Below, piece by piece: positions 26,327-37,496 of a DNA stretch of 64,000 nucleotides. The DNA is taken from the NCBI RefSeq assembly GCF_015832195.1, contig NC_052017.1:90422429-90486428 (forward strand), read 5' to 3'. The stretch comes from Motacilla alba alba (Eukaryota > Chordata > Aves > Passeriformes > Motacillidae). How positions within the stretch are numbered: the first letter of the stretch is position 1; every line of letters starts with the position of its first letter. The notes beneath the pieces were generated by a model. It did no database searches, had not been told where the DNA came from, and saw only the letters and a list, made by a program, of their open reading frames with translations. Position numbers and translations under genes: made by a program.

Positions 26327-27005
26327 TGAGCTGCTTACTTAATTCAGACCTAAAAAGGAATAGTAGAAGAGGTGAAAGCTGGAACAGGTGAAAAAGAGGA
26401 ATACAGAGATATTCTCTGTCTGTGCAGGAATGGCATTAGGGAGTAAAGCCCATCTACAGCTGAATCTTGGAAAAGACAGGAAGGGAAACATGAAGGACTC
26501 TAACAGGGCCATCAACAACAAAAGACAGATCAGCAAAAATAAGGGCCTGACACTGAATGGGGTGGGGAGAAAGGACATGGGAAAGGGTGAGGTACCAGTG
26601 CCTTCTTCACCTTAGCCTCACTGATAAAATCTGTCCTGAGGAATCCCAGCTCCCTGAGACCCGTGAGAAAGGCCAAAGCAATGAAGTTGTATACTCAGGA
26701 GGATCACATTACAGAATATTAAACCAAGTGCACATTCACAGCTGTGGGACACAAGTGAATGCATCCATGAGGACTAAGGCTGCTGGCTGATGTCACTGTG
26801 AGGCCACTCTTGATTATCTTGATTATCTTTGGAAAACTGTGGTGACTCGAGGAGGTTTCAGAGGACTGGAAAACCAAAGGTCACTGGTATGTTCAGTAAG
26901 GGCAAGCAGGAGGGTCTAGGGAACTACAGGACTGTACCACACATTAATTGCTGTGATAGTGGTGGAGCAAATCCCACTGGAACTATTTCCCAACACATCA
27001 TTGTG
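26327..27005 (+). mobile_element. CR1 LINE, ORF2 linker and start of reverse transcriptase (right half of interrupted copy)
   Basis: The ORF2 interrupted at 25941 resumes here with the 'ctaaaaaggaatagtagaag' block. It continues through the linker ('ccatcaacaacaaaag'), the 'ccttcttcaccttagcctc' block and the fringe of the reverse transcriptase ('actacaggactgtacc', 'gtggtggagcaaatccc', 'ctatttcccaacacatca'). The catalytic palm and the 3' end are missing to the right, so this older host copy has itself lost its 3' portion. A 10-bp tandem (TTGATTATC twice near 26810) lies within it. The copy is full of stops and is non-coding. Confidence 0.82.
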
Positions 27006-30000
27006 TTTTAGGCGTTTTTCAATCGTTTGTAGAAGAAGGCAAAACATTTTTTTTTTGTTATTTTTAGTATGAAACACAGAGGTTTCATGCCTGCAATGCT
27101 GAGGCTCTGTTTGGTTCAGTGATCTTGCTAGTCAAATGTCACTTACCTTTTTCTGTCTCAGCAGCAAGCTGAGTCAAACTTTTGGCATCTCATAAATGGT
27201 GGAACTCCACATAGTCAGAAAGTCTCTTCCAAACACAACACTCCTATTTTCTAGTAGGGATCAGATTAAAAAATAAAAAAAAACCTATTTATTCTGAACT
27301 CCCCCATTTCTGCATGGCCATCCTCATGCCATAGTTTGGCATAATAAAGTGGAACCATCTGGGACTAGCAGATATATATGAGAGAGAGTGAGAATGAGAT
27401 TATCTGGGTGCAGACTGATTGCAGTTGCAAAAGTAATAAATTCATTTTTAAGGGAACAATTTTCAGGAAGTTTAATTTGCAGAGTGAGAAAATTAATTGA
27501 GAGCATAGGCAATTTTCATCTTTCCATCCAGCAAGGAGAGAAAAACTAAAGGGAAATACTGAATATAATCAGAATGACAGGAAAAAGAAACAGTCACTCA
27601 TAATTGTTCTTGGTGACAGCACAATTTTTAGAAGAATATAGAGGTGTCTGAAAATTACTTTCAATAGCTCTGAAAATATATGGATGATATCCAGTCAGCT
27701 ATGTATTATGACCAAAACACTTACACAATAATTCAGAGGCTTGGATGGGACAGATTCATATTCCCAAATTTAAAATATTTTAAAAATCAATAATTAACAT
27801 ACAGGTGAGACATACTCTCACACAAATTTTGTGTGTATGTAAACAAAAAAAATAACCTTTTCAATTCCAGAGGAAGAATTGTACAGCTTTATTAAGCAAA
27901 GCATGGCTGTGAATCTCTATTGAGGCTGTGGGAGAAAAACTGTCCTGAAAAAATTAAGATATGTCAACATTTGCATTTTTTCTGAATTTGCATAAAATTA
28001 AAATATCTCTTTTTTTTTCATAGAACAAAACTACTTTCTGTAACAGGCTTGTTTTCATATTCACCATGGTCATGGCTGAGACTGCCTGGCTCCTGATTCT
28101 GGGGATGGTTCTGCATGAGCTATGGTGTTGGGAGAATTTAGTGCTGCTCAGAAGACTGCTAATTAGCAACTGGTCTAAAGGAGCTCTTTGCCAAAGTAAG
28201 CAGAGTGCGAGAAAACTACAGCCCTTTCCAACATGATTCCTTTTCTCGGAAGGGTGGGATACTACTCTGTTTGTAATTATAATGAACTGTCTTGTACTGA
28301 AAGATCCTTAGCTGGCAAATGTGCCTCATTTTTAGATCCTTGATACTGGTTGAGCTGTGAAAAGTGAAGCAGATCTGATAATCTGACCCACTCGACTCCT
28401 CTACAAAGTAAACATTATCAATGAACACTTCATTTCCTTGTATCCCCAAGAAAAATTACTTAGGAAGAAGAGACTGCTCATGAGTGGCTCTTGATAGCCT
28501 CTTTTTCAAATGCTTATCCTCCTGGATCAGCAGGAAATTCTTGTTTATGACAAGGGCACCACTGCACCTCCTTGTTTGGGATACCAAGGGTAATTCACAC
28601 TCATCTGTATCTTGGTTTTCATCATGTTCTGCTCTGCTGTAAATACCAGTTTTATTGACAGCTATCAGCCTCTCTGACACTCCTCTGTTGGCTGGAGATG
28701 TGAAATTCCCCAGCTCCATGTTTTGTCAGAACATCTCCCAGAGATATAATGAGCAGCAGCAGGGATTGGAAAAAAAAAACACTTTATAAGTGCTCAAAGC
28801 CCAGCTTTGTTCATTCTTTGTGGCAATCTGCTCTAAGGTTTGCTGCCTAATAGTGCTCACACTACAAAACACTGCTTCCTACATGATTAGCCTTTCCCAC
28901 TATTAAAATATTGTGTTCTTTATGTTTCACCTGATTGTAAAAAGAACTTTCACTTCAGGCTGCTGTTGGAATTGTTTTACGTGGAAAACAGTGCAACTGT
29001 GTTTTAGGTACTCCAGAATCTCTAAAAACAATACAAAATAAATAAGCTGTCACTGAGAAGGACAGAAAACAAGTGCTCTCATGGAAAAGATGCCATTTCT
29101 TCACATTTGGGGTATTTCTGTAATCTTTGCTGCACAGAACAATTACTCTGGAAGTTGCAATTTTTTTCTTTCTTAAAACATAGTGTCTTTAATGGCTAAA
29201 AATAGCTGTCTGTCTAATGTTCTGTGCTTCTGCCCTATAGAATTAGCCTTGCAGAAAAAAGCCTCAAGGCAAAAAGAGGCAAGTCTGAACTTGACCCACA
29301 TCCAGAGATTTTTGTGAACACAAACCCCATGGGCTGTTGAGTTGGTAACAATCAGAATTGCAGTAAGTTTTCTTCTAATTCCTCATGGCATTGCAAAGCA
29401 ACAAGAAGAATGAATGCAGAAGCTATGTTAGGTGTCCATATCCCAAATTCAAAAGCACTAAAACAGTAAAAGGTGGAGAAATAATATTCTGGCTGCAGAA
29501 ATAATACCTGGTTATATTAAAAAGGCAAGGTAGGTATCTGTAAGTCTAGTTGGATTTTAGAAAATAAAAAAAGATCACCCTTGTATTTTCCATAGTATTA
29601 TCATGAGCTTCACAGTTTTGACGGTTTTCTTGACTTTCTTATCTCATCTCTTGAAAAAATTTGCCTTTATTCAAAATTTTTTGTTTGTTCTGTTAATTTT
29701 AACAGGACACTTCTCATGATAAACATATCTGTCACAGCCATACATCTTTGAAATTAAAAGTGAGCTCACTCCTAACATTATATAGTCTGCACTTCATGGC
29801 ATCTTTTAAACAATGGTGAGCTGCTGCTTTGCTTACTGTCCCCTTAATTATCTTTAGGACATATGTAGCCTCCTAATAAAACAAAGAATTAAATATATTT
29901 AAACTTTTGTTTACATGCCCGTGAAGTCAGTACCATTTATACTTCACAAATAAACGCACTAGAATTAAAGTAGAGACAAACTGGGGACATAAGTGAAGTT

Positions 30001-31680
30001 TTTGCATGCTACATTTCGCTATGGCCCTTGCACCTTGAGGCAGAATAGAGTGTTGGGAGGTAGTTTTTGTATTTAAAGGCCCTGTCAGTTGCAGTTCTAC
30101 AGACTGGGCTCAGGAGTGTGTATGGAAGCACATCCCTTTGCTGTTTCCATGGCCACATGGTGCTCCTCAGCATCCTGGAGAAGAATGCAATGGTGCTGCT
30201 TCCCCAGGAGATTGCCTGTGTACTTCCACCTTCCTTGTGTTCAACACCAGCATGGCAGAATGATGGGATTTAGTGATGCACCTGGTGAAATACAGCAAGA
30301 TGGGGAAACTTTAACCACAGAAGTGGGCAAACCAGAAACTGCTCTTCATCTGCAGGCAGTTTGTGCTCCTCATTGCAGCACTGAATTTAGAAGCCTTCTT
30401 AAAGAAATATATATATATATATATATATATTTATAAAGATCTACTCTCTCTAAATACAGAGTTATTATGTCACACATGATACCTAGAGGATAGGTTCCAT
30501 TTTCCCTGGTTTATCAAATTTGAGGTTGAATTTCATGAAAAAAGAGTAGCACCTGAGATCTGATTCAGGGACTATCTCTTCAAATACTCAACACTTTTGC
30601 TTATTTCACAGACCTTCCATCATATCAGTCAATATTCCTATTTTTGTAAGAATAGCTTTGATTTCTCAGTAAACAAATCTCTTTTGCTAGCTTGCTGTGG
30701 TGATAACATTTTACATTACAAGCAGCTGCTCTGTAAAGATTGAAATGAGGACTATGTGTTAATACCACAAAAAAGAAACACTGGGCTGCAAAGTGCTCTT
30801 TCTTTGTCCAGGTGCCAGCACTATGAAGAATCAATACAAAATGAACAATTAGGATAAGAAAGAAAACAAACATAATTCTGTCCCCTCTGCTTCTTTCTCA
30901 ATGTTAAAAACCTAGTTATTAAACAGGCAGAGGGGGAAAGATGAAGAAATTCTGAGAGATATGAAAAAATGAAGCCCTCAGAATTTAGGACTTTGTCTTC
31001 CTCTAAAATGGCAGAGAAGACCAAGGTCATTTAAAGTCAGTGAAACAGGAGCCATTCTTTTGTGTCCTTCAATTAAAGCAGGGTTTGCATAAAGATGATT
31101 TTCTCTACTGCATCCTTTTCAGGCTCTGACCCAGTAATGACAACCCAGTTTAGCATGATGACTTTGATAATCATTGTTATCTCAGGTGTGCAGAGGTGGT
31201 GAGAAAAAAAACATCTTATAAATGCCTGCCACCATAATAAAGTGACAATATATTTCATTATTGAGGAATGGGGGATCTTCAGAGAAATTGTGGAAACAAT
31301 TTAGGCAGTCATGGGTAGAGACAGAAAAGATTTAAAGGGAGAGGAGCTCCAGCCAATGAGAAAAATCACATTTCAAAGGATAGATTACATGATCCTTAAT
31401 TGGGATTTTAGTGGTGCACAGGACTTTTGCTGCATTATTCTTTGCAGTAGACAGACATCCAGCACACTCAGACACACATCCCACTTGCATTTACTGCAGG
31501 ATACAGCATTGAGTAAGCAGAGAATAATCCTTCCAGAGGCAGAACAATAATTCAGACAAAACAGCCTAAAGTAAACAGAAGAATTGAGTGTGAGGCTTTT
31601 ACACTATCTCCTAGACTGAGCATCTGTTAAGCAGCTGAGGTGGATTCTTAGATTCAGGAGCAAATCATAGTATTTTTTGC
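27006..31680. other. Intronic sequence with no recognised gene or transposon
   Basis: AT-rich intron. Apart from the (AT)12 microsatellite I see only short A or T runs and a GA/TA-rich patch near 27370-27400. Open frames do not exceed about 115 codons and match nothing I know. Confidence 0.55.
30407..30430. repeat. (AT)12 microsatellite
   Basis: Twelve uninterrupted AT units. It is self-complementary and slippage-prone, so its length is likely to vary between individuals. Confidence 0.95.
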
Positions 31681-31870
31681 ATTGGCACAATCCCTTTTCT
31701 CCTATGAGGAGAGATTTTCCAAGCCGCTATGCTCCAGTGTGGAGAGCCACCTGGTGGGGGCTGGCAGCGGCGCCTTGCCGGGCTCACCTACAGAGCCCAA
31801 AATAATCTCTTGGCCACAGTCCTTTGGTTATTGTTCTCGGGATTGCTGTCTGCAAAGCCTTCATGGCCAC
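31681..31870. other. Small GC-richer block with clustered CpG
   Basis: Between about 31722 and 31800 there are several CpG dinucleotides close together (AGCCGC, GCAGCGGCGCC, TGCCGGGC), in contrast with the CpG-poor surroundings. No exon, promoter element or known repeat was recognised. It may be a recent insertion or a piece of an unidentified retroelement, since an A18 run follows at 32008. Overlapping open frames of 66 and 94 codons show no known domain. Confidence 0.5.
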
Positions 31871-32007
31871 CTAAGTTTTTTCTGCTGGTTTTTTTCCTTC
31901 TTTTCGTTTTTGTGTTTGTGCAATTGTAGTTGTTCTTTGCCAAACAGGGTGCTTGAACAAGACTAAGTGTTAGCGAGCCATTTCATAGCTGGACAAAATG
32001 TTTTAGC

Positions 32008-32025
32008 AAAAAAAAAAAAAAAAAA
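32008..32025 (+). repeat. A18 homopolymer
   Basis: Eighteen A residues about 200 bp after the CpG-bearing block. It could be a retroposon poly(A) tail, but I found no AATAAA just before it and no flanking target-site duplication. Confidence 0.85.
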
Positions 32026-32283
32026 GTGATTTACTTCAAAGTAAAAATTCACAATACCTTACAGATGTAAACCAAATTCACCAAATAATTTCATGCGGGG
32101 GAAAAAGAAAGGTGCCTCATTCAGATGCATGCTTGAGCTAGACAAGGGGGATTATTTTTTGTCTGCCTGATGTCTCAGGGCTTAGAGCAATGTGGAGGGC
32201 TGGAAGGGACTTGATTCCATCCTCTGTAAGACTGAGGGTGGATGTCGGCTGAGGAGGAGGTGCTGGTAATCAGATCGAGATGT

Positions 32284-32299
32284 AAAAAAAAAAAAAAAA
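32284..32299 (+). repeat. A16 homopolymer
   Basis: Sixteen A residues followed by GAAAAAGGGAG, just upstream of a CR1 3' end. Simple homopolymer, perhaps an insertion tail. Confidence 0.85.
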
Positions 32300-32359
32300 G
32301 AAAAAGGGAGAGCTGTCTTAGACCGATTCTGCAGCTATGTGCTGGGATTTTTGCTGGAT

Positions 32360-32457
32360 AGACAGTATATTAATGCACTGGGGTGCACTACAGGGGTAGC
32401 AGGGTTGGAGCAGATGACCTTTAAGGTCCTTCTCCAACCCAAACTAATCTGTGATTT
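32360..32457 (+). mobile_element. CR1 LINE 3'-end fragment
   Basis: The run 'gcagggttggagcagatgac', then 'ctttaaggtccttctccaac' and 'ccaaactaatctgtgattt' is the CR1 3' untranslated end leading to the terminal short repeats. The part from 32395 is convincing; the preceding 'gcactggggtgcactac' is probably the same element. It is severely 5'-truncated, as is normal for CR1. Confidence 0.8.
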
Positions 32458-33869
32458 GGCACACACCAGTGTTCACACAAGTTACTACGGAGTAACATAA
32501 CACACAGGAAGTTCCTCAACAGGTGAAATGCAAAGCAGACTGACCATTGTGGCTGCGGGGCACTTCCAAGGAGGTAGGAACTGGGGATTCAGATCCCCTC
32601 AAGAAGAGGAGACATCTGAGCTTGGGGCTCCTAAACTGTAAACCCCTGAAAGGCTGAATAAACCCATCCTTTTTTTTTTGTTTGGCAGGTCCAGGCTTTC
32701 TTTAGCATTGTTCTTTTAACAAGTTCTGAAATAATATTTTATCTAAGAGAAAAAGATTTTTTTGTCACAGTAGGAGAAAATGGGGGGAAAATCTATATGA
32801 GCCACATAAATGTGGGTGTTTGATCCAGATCAACAATTTGATTCAGCTAACAAAAAGTCTCACAGCCTTAATTCCAAATGCGGGTTATTTTATTAAGTGT
32901 TCATATTCCCACTTATATTTTAAAAAAGCATTCAGAAAGTGCTCCACCTATATTTTGCATCAGAGTTTAAAGACAGTGTTGGAAATTAGGCAGTGACTTT
33001 TCTAATTTCCAAGTATTTCAGGAAAACAGAAGCTTCTCTCAGAATGTTGAGCATCCTTTAGCTTGAGAAATATCTGGGGCGTTTTATTTCACTGCAGGAA
33101 ACAAAAGCAAGTACAATTATTCTCTTTTCTGTTGTTTCAAACTGTCGCCTTTATGTAATTAATTAAATATGCAACACAGAACTGCTATGAGAGGGTTGTG
33201 TGTGCTAGACAGTAGCTCTTATCTTGCCAGAGAGGTTGGAAAACCACTTATCTATATTCTTCTGTAGAGCATTAAATGTTTCTTGCAGGGTTGGGGTGAG
33301 CTGTGTACCACTCCTGCCCCTATCTCACCTGATCCCCTTATTTGCAGCTCACTTGCATTAAATTCAGGATAGGTCTGCATAACACCCCAACACCCAGTTT
33401 CCTGCAGTGTCAGGTGGCCCCCCTATCCTCAGATCAATCACACTGCACTCGTCTGGCTGCTCTGACATTGCTGCTCAGCCACCATCATGAACACTTTCTG
33501 TCTGCAGCTGTTTCTTAGCTGGTCTCAGGAGCAGGTGTGGGCTGAGTCAGTGCCCTGGCAGGGAATGCGCAGCCTCAGAGGTGCAGCCAAAGCACCCAGC
33601 CTGCAGGACAAAAGTCAGTGCAGGCTTTTCAAATTTCTCTGGGTTTAAAATATTGTTAATTTCATACTTTTTGTCCCATTTTTCTTTCCTTAATTTAAAA
33701 AAACACATTCTCATATGATTATACTTTATGTCAGAGGCATTTCTAATTTGAATATCAGAGTAACATAGTGGCTGTAGTTCCTCTGCTTAGTACATGAGCT
33801 GCTGTTTTTTCCAGAATGTCTTTCAATAATACATCTTATTATCTTGGAAAATGATGGTGCATTCACCTT
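32458..33869. other. Intronic sequence between CR1 end and LTR
   Basis: No gene is visible. Around 32580-32690 a GC-richer stretch ends in 'gctgaataaaccc' followed by T10, which recalls the polyadenylation region of an LTR, but no LTR boundaries could be drawn. 33280-33620 is less AT-rich and has no recognisable open frame. Confidence 0.5.
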
Positions 33870-33875
33870 ACCTCA
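33870..33875. repeat. Left target-site duplication of the solo LTR (ACCTCA)
   Basis: ACCTCA directly precedes the TG start of the LTR and is repeated exactly at 34542-34547 directly after its CA end. Six-base duplications are typical of ERVK/alpha-beta-type integrases. Confidence 0.88.
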
Positions 33876-34320
33876 TGTTGGAACTCAGAATGTCCCACAG
33901 ACATTCTCGGACGTTCCAGACCCAGGTCAAAAGCATCTGAGACCCTGGCATGCAGCCAGAGACCCCTGTGGCTTTGAATCTGACCCATGGAACAGTTTAC
34001 CAACTTCGCAGGAATTACAAGAAGTCACAAAAGTTTAAGTATTGTAGTAGAAGTAGTCACGAAGTAAAGGGTAGGATTTCTGAGTGCTGTACAGGGGGGT
34101 TTTAAGCCTTGTACGCAGGGGTCCAAGTTTTGTACATGGGGGTCAGGAGATCTAAGATGGAGGGACTTGGGTGTGCCCTGTCCTCTTTCTTTCTCCTTCC
34201 TAACCTCCATGTCTTTGGTGATGTTGGCACTCACAGATTGGTTTAGAGTAGAAAGTCACCATTCAATATAGATAGTAGGTATTGGAGAAAAAGCATAAAC
34301 ATGTAGTACGTAATATATGA

Positions 34321-34327
34321 TATAAAA
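34321..34327 (+). promoter_or_regulatory. TATA box of the solo LTR
   Basis: TATAAAA about 445 bp into the LTR and 96 bp before its AATAAA signal, the expected spacing for the U3 promoter. Activity is not shown by sequence alone. Confidence 0.7.
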
Positions 34328-34422
34328 GATAGCACCAGCCCCCTGAGAGGGCAGAGTGCCTTTGTCTGAGCTGCTGAACGGGCCACAGCAGTTCAGAGAG
34401 AAGAATCTTGTAGATAACCAAC

Positions 34423-34428
34423 AATAAA
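34423..34428 (+). terminator. Polyadenylation signal of the solo LTR
   Basis: AATAAA in sense orientation, followed 15-25 bp later by the likely end of R. In principle it could cause premature polyadenylation of the GABBR2 pre-mRNA. Confidence 0.7.
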
Positions 34429-34541
34429 CTACCTTGAGAACAGACAACAGAAGACTACTGAGTCTTTCTTCGAAGGCATGGGTTGGAGGAGGGACTTTTC
34501 CATCTTTTGGGGTCACCCCAATCCGGGGGTGAAACCCCACA

Positions 34542-34547
34542 ACCTCA
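34542..34547. repeat. Right target-site duplication of the solo LTR (ACCTCA)
   Basis: Exact copy of the hexamer at 33870-33875, immediately after the LTR's terminal CA. Confidence 0.88.
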
Positions 34548-35035
34548 TGCTTCTAATTATTATATAAACTTGTTGGTAACTATTTTCACTGTAAGACAAT
34601 GGAACAAAAGCAATTGTGTTTGCCAGCAAACACAAAGTCGAATATCAGCTTTTAAAATCTTTGTCTCATATAAAGTACAAACCATGGCATATGCTTCAGA
34701 ATAAACTTCTTTCTACTTTTCACCTGGTTTGTTGCACGTGGAAGCCTTTCATTGCAGTTCTGTTTTACAGAATCAGCTCCTTGCCAGGAGCATTCAAGTA
34801 GAATTGCTGATTTTACAAACATATACATCCCCCTGTCAAAACCATAATTCACATTAAATGGAGACTGTAAAATTAACATTCTTTCATGAACTAGGTCACA
34901 TGTGATCTTACATCTGATGAATCAAGAATCTAGGACAGAGCCAGTTTGTGGCCCTAAAATAACTGCTGTTGATGTCTAAATTGATGTGATTAAAATGTCA
35001 ATTGTTCACACGGGCTATTCATTTAATATTTGAAC

Positions 35036-35082
35036 TCAATCCTTGTGGGTCACTTCTAACTCAGAATATTCTGTGATTCTGT
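35036..35082 (+). mobile_element. Very short CR1 3'-end fragment
   Basis: 'ccttgtgggtcacttctaac' followed by 'tcagaatattctgtgattct' is the last ~45 bp of a CR1, including the start of the terminal repeats. Everything upstream is lost or was never copied. Confidence 0.75.
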
Positions 35083-35284
35083 CCTGTCACTCCATGTCCT
35101 TGATCAAATTTTTTGAAAATAATTCAAATTATATTTGAAAATTTCTATTTCAATTTGTCACTGATGATTCAGAAAAAAAATTGCAGTTTTATTTGGAATA
35201 CTGTTTCCTTGAGTTCCTGTTCTATTCCAGGAGTCAAAGCAAAGCACTAACACATCCTAAATCTCTGTGAGCTCGTTACTGAAA

Positions 35285-35708
35285 CAAGTTCAGGATAGGG
35301 CCACCAACATAATAGGGGCTGGAGCACTTCACCTGAGGGGAGAGGTTAAGGGAAAAAGTTTTGCTCAGCCTTGAGAAGAAAAAGCTTCAGGCTGGTTTAA
35401 CATCAGCCTTCCAACACCTATGAGGAGGTTGCTGAGGAGATGAGCTTCCTCTCAGAAGTGCATGGGGCAGGATGAGAAACAATGAGCACAAACAGAAAAG
35501 ATAGGCTTGGCCTAGGCACAATGAGAATCTTTTTTTGTAGGGGGCACAATCCCTGTATTAAACCAGGTTTAACACTCTCTCTGCCCAGAGAGGTTGTGCA
35601 GTCTCTGTCCATTGTGAGACTGGACTGGACGAGTAACTGGTTCTGACTCCATGGCTGACCCTGCTTTGAGCAGGGGGTTAAATTACAGACAGGTCCCTGA
35701 GGTGTCTT
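35285..35708 (+). mobile_element. CR1 LINE 3'-region fragment, different subfamily
   Basis: The start 'gttcaggatagggccaccaa' is followed by 'ggggctggagcacttc', 'gctcagccttgagaagaaaa', 'gcccagagaggttgtgcag' and 'ctgctttgagcagggggtt'. This is the CR1 3' end, with many substitutions and internal indels. The 'tgaccctgctttgagcaggg' block marks a different subfamily from the nested CR1 at 25.9 kb. The final terminal repeats are eroded. It is in sense with GABBR2. Confidence 0.8.
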
Positions 35709-37092
35709 ACAATTTTCCTGTGAACCTATAATTCATTGTTTGAAAGGAAAATTGTCTATTAGTATGTCAGAAACAAACACAATACTGACACAGTAGGAGT
35801 GGCATGAGGAAACCTCAAAATTTTAGCCATCTCAAGAGACCTCCAACAATGTCATGCTAAACTGGATATGTTCTGATAAAGCAGCTTTGCTGTGATTACA
35901 TATAATGATCCCTAAGCCACAGGAGAATATTATTTTCTCTCCTTGTCATAGGCATGGAAATGTCTACAGCAACGTTGTCATTGGGAAGGAAAAATTAAAG
36001 TAAGAAATTCTGACAGGAAGAACTCATGAAGTGTATCACCCTTGTGTAACAGTGGTTATGCACGAGAAGGGGTTGCTTCCACTTCTGCCATTCTTTTTAA
36101 AGAGTTTAGCTTAAAGAATCTAAATCTCTAAGGCTCTGTAGCCTTTTATGTAGTTATTTGAATTTTATTTAGATGTAAGATTCATGTTAAGTGGAGTTGT
36201 TTCTGCTTAGTCTGAAAGGGCTCTTCAAAATAATTTGCTGTGGCTGTCACAGTTTTCCCTTCTTCCCCAGCCAGCAGGGTAAAATCCTACATGAGATGTG
36301 CCTGCAGATTTCATGTACTGTTGAGCTGCATATTTAAAATACAGATTATTTGTGGTGACTGCAAAACAAGCTCTAAACATAACTTCTCTTTTCTATATAT
36401 TTTAACTGCACAGTGTAGGGAAATTCATTTCAGTGCTCATTGAAGGTTGCTTCTTGTTCTTGATGTTGACTTTTTTTTAATAAACAGAGACTTGCTTTAA
36501 AGTAGTAAATCTATGCTTTTACCAGGGATTAATGTAGTCCTGGATTTATTTCATTAATTTAGCACCTATGAACAAAAACAATTAAAATCCAAACTTAAAT
36601 ATTCAAAGAAATCTAACATTACCATAAATGCCAGCAAATGAACAAATGATACATTTCTGCAAAGATGACTGGTTTTTCCAGGCATATAAGAAATAATTGG
36701 CTGACAACCTGGGTATATGAGCCTTTTTGAGGAATAATTGCTTCAAAAATGAAAAGAGCAGCCACAAAGTGTGAGTCACTGCAACCAGTTGTGGAAAACA
36801 GACACTAAATATATTTGACATGCTCTAGTAGTCATATATGAAGAAAGTAGAAACTTTCAAGCACTTTTGTAGGACAAACCTCCCACTTTCAAGTATGAAG
36901 TGTAAAGAGCAGTGTAATCCTAATAAATAAAATGCCCAGTCAATGAGGATACCTTTGGAGTTTCACTTTTGAAGTTCAGTAGAAGCTGAAATAGCCTGCC
37001 CTCAAATAACTTTTAGGTGTTTGGAAAGAATACAAGATTACCATTCCTTTCAGATATCGCAAAAACAGCAAAAACTTCCTGTCCTTTATATT

Positions 37093-37130
37093 TTCTTTAA
37101 AGCTTTAAAGTTTCTTAAAGCTTTAAAGAA
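37093..37130. repeat. Perfect AT-rich palindrome, 16-bp arms, 6-nt loop
   Basis: TTCTTTAAAGCTTTAA at 37093-37108 is the exact reverse complement of 37115-37130. The arms themselves consist of the self-complementary unit CTTTAAAG repeated, so alternative pairings exist. It probably arose by slippage or templated repair; cruciform potential is high. Confidence 0.9.
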
Positions 37131-37460
37131 TATACTGAAATACTTTATTGTCAAAAATACCAGAGTAAAAGTATGAAGATCAAAATTTGAAAGTATGTAG
37201 GCTTGAGCAGTTGATACATTTTCCAAAGGTTTTCTTACAGGTTCTACCTTTAGTACCACAAGATACTAAAACAAAAGTATAATAGAGCTTGTATGTACTA
37301 CATAAACCAGTGATCTGTGACAAAAATGTAAATGTGTGACAGTATTGTTACCTTACATTTTAATAGTGAAAGTCAGAAGATGGTGGTTTTGATCTGCTAT
37401 TTTAGTTGAAAAAGCACATAACAGATCAGAAAAGGCTACCTTCATAGATCTATTAGTTAG

Positions 37461-37496
37461 AAATAAATATAAATATAAATATAAATAATATAAATT
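37461..37496. repeat. (AAATAT)n-type simple repeat
   Basis: About six imperfect AAATAT units. Low-complexity and likely variable in length. Confidence 0.85.

Larger units (their letters stand above)
33876..34541 (+). mobile_element. Solo LTR of an ERVK-like endogenous retrovirus
   Basis: A 666-bp segment starts TGTTGG and ends CCCCACA, flanked on both sides by ACCTCA, so both boundaries are precise. Inside are a TATA box (TATAAAA, 34321-34327) and a polyadenylation signal (AATAAA, 34423-34428) about 100 bp downstream, giving the order U3, short R, U5. The 3' part contains the 'ggggtcaccccaatccgggg' block, which I recall from songbird LTRs. No gag, pol or env sequence lies on either side, so the internal provirus was lost by LTR-LTR recombination. 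Orientation is the same as GABBR2. The intact duplication and clean ends suggest a fairly young insertion. Confidence 0.88.

Noticed and set aside
33844..34038. 64-codon open frame at the LTR start
   Set aside because: It straddles the left target-site duplication and the U3 region, so it cannot be an ancestral coding sequence.
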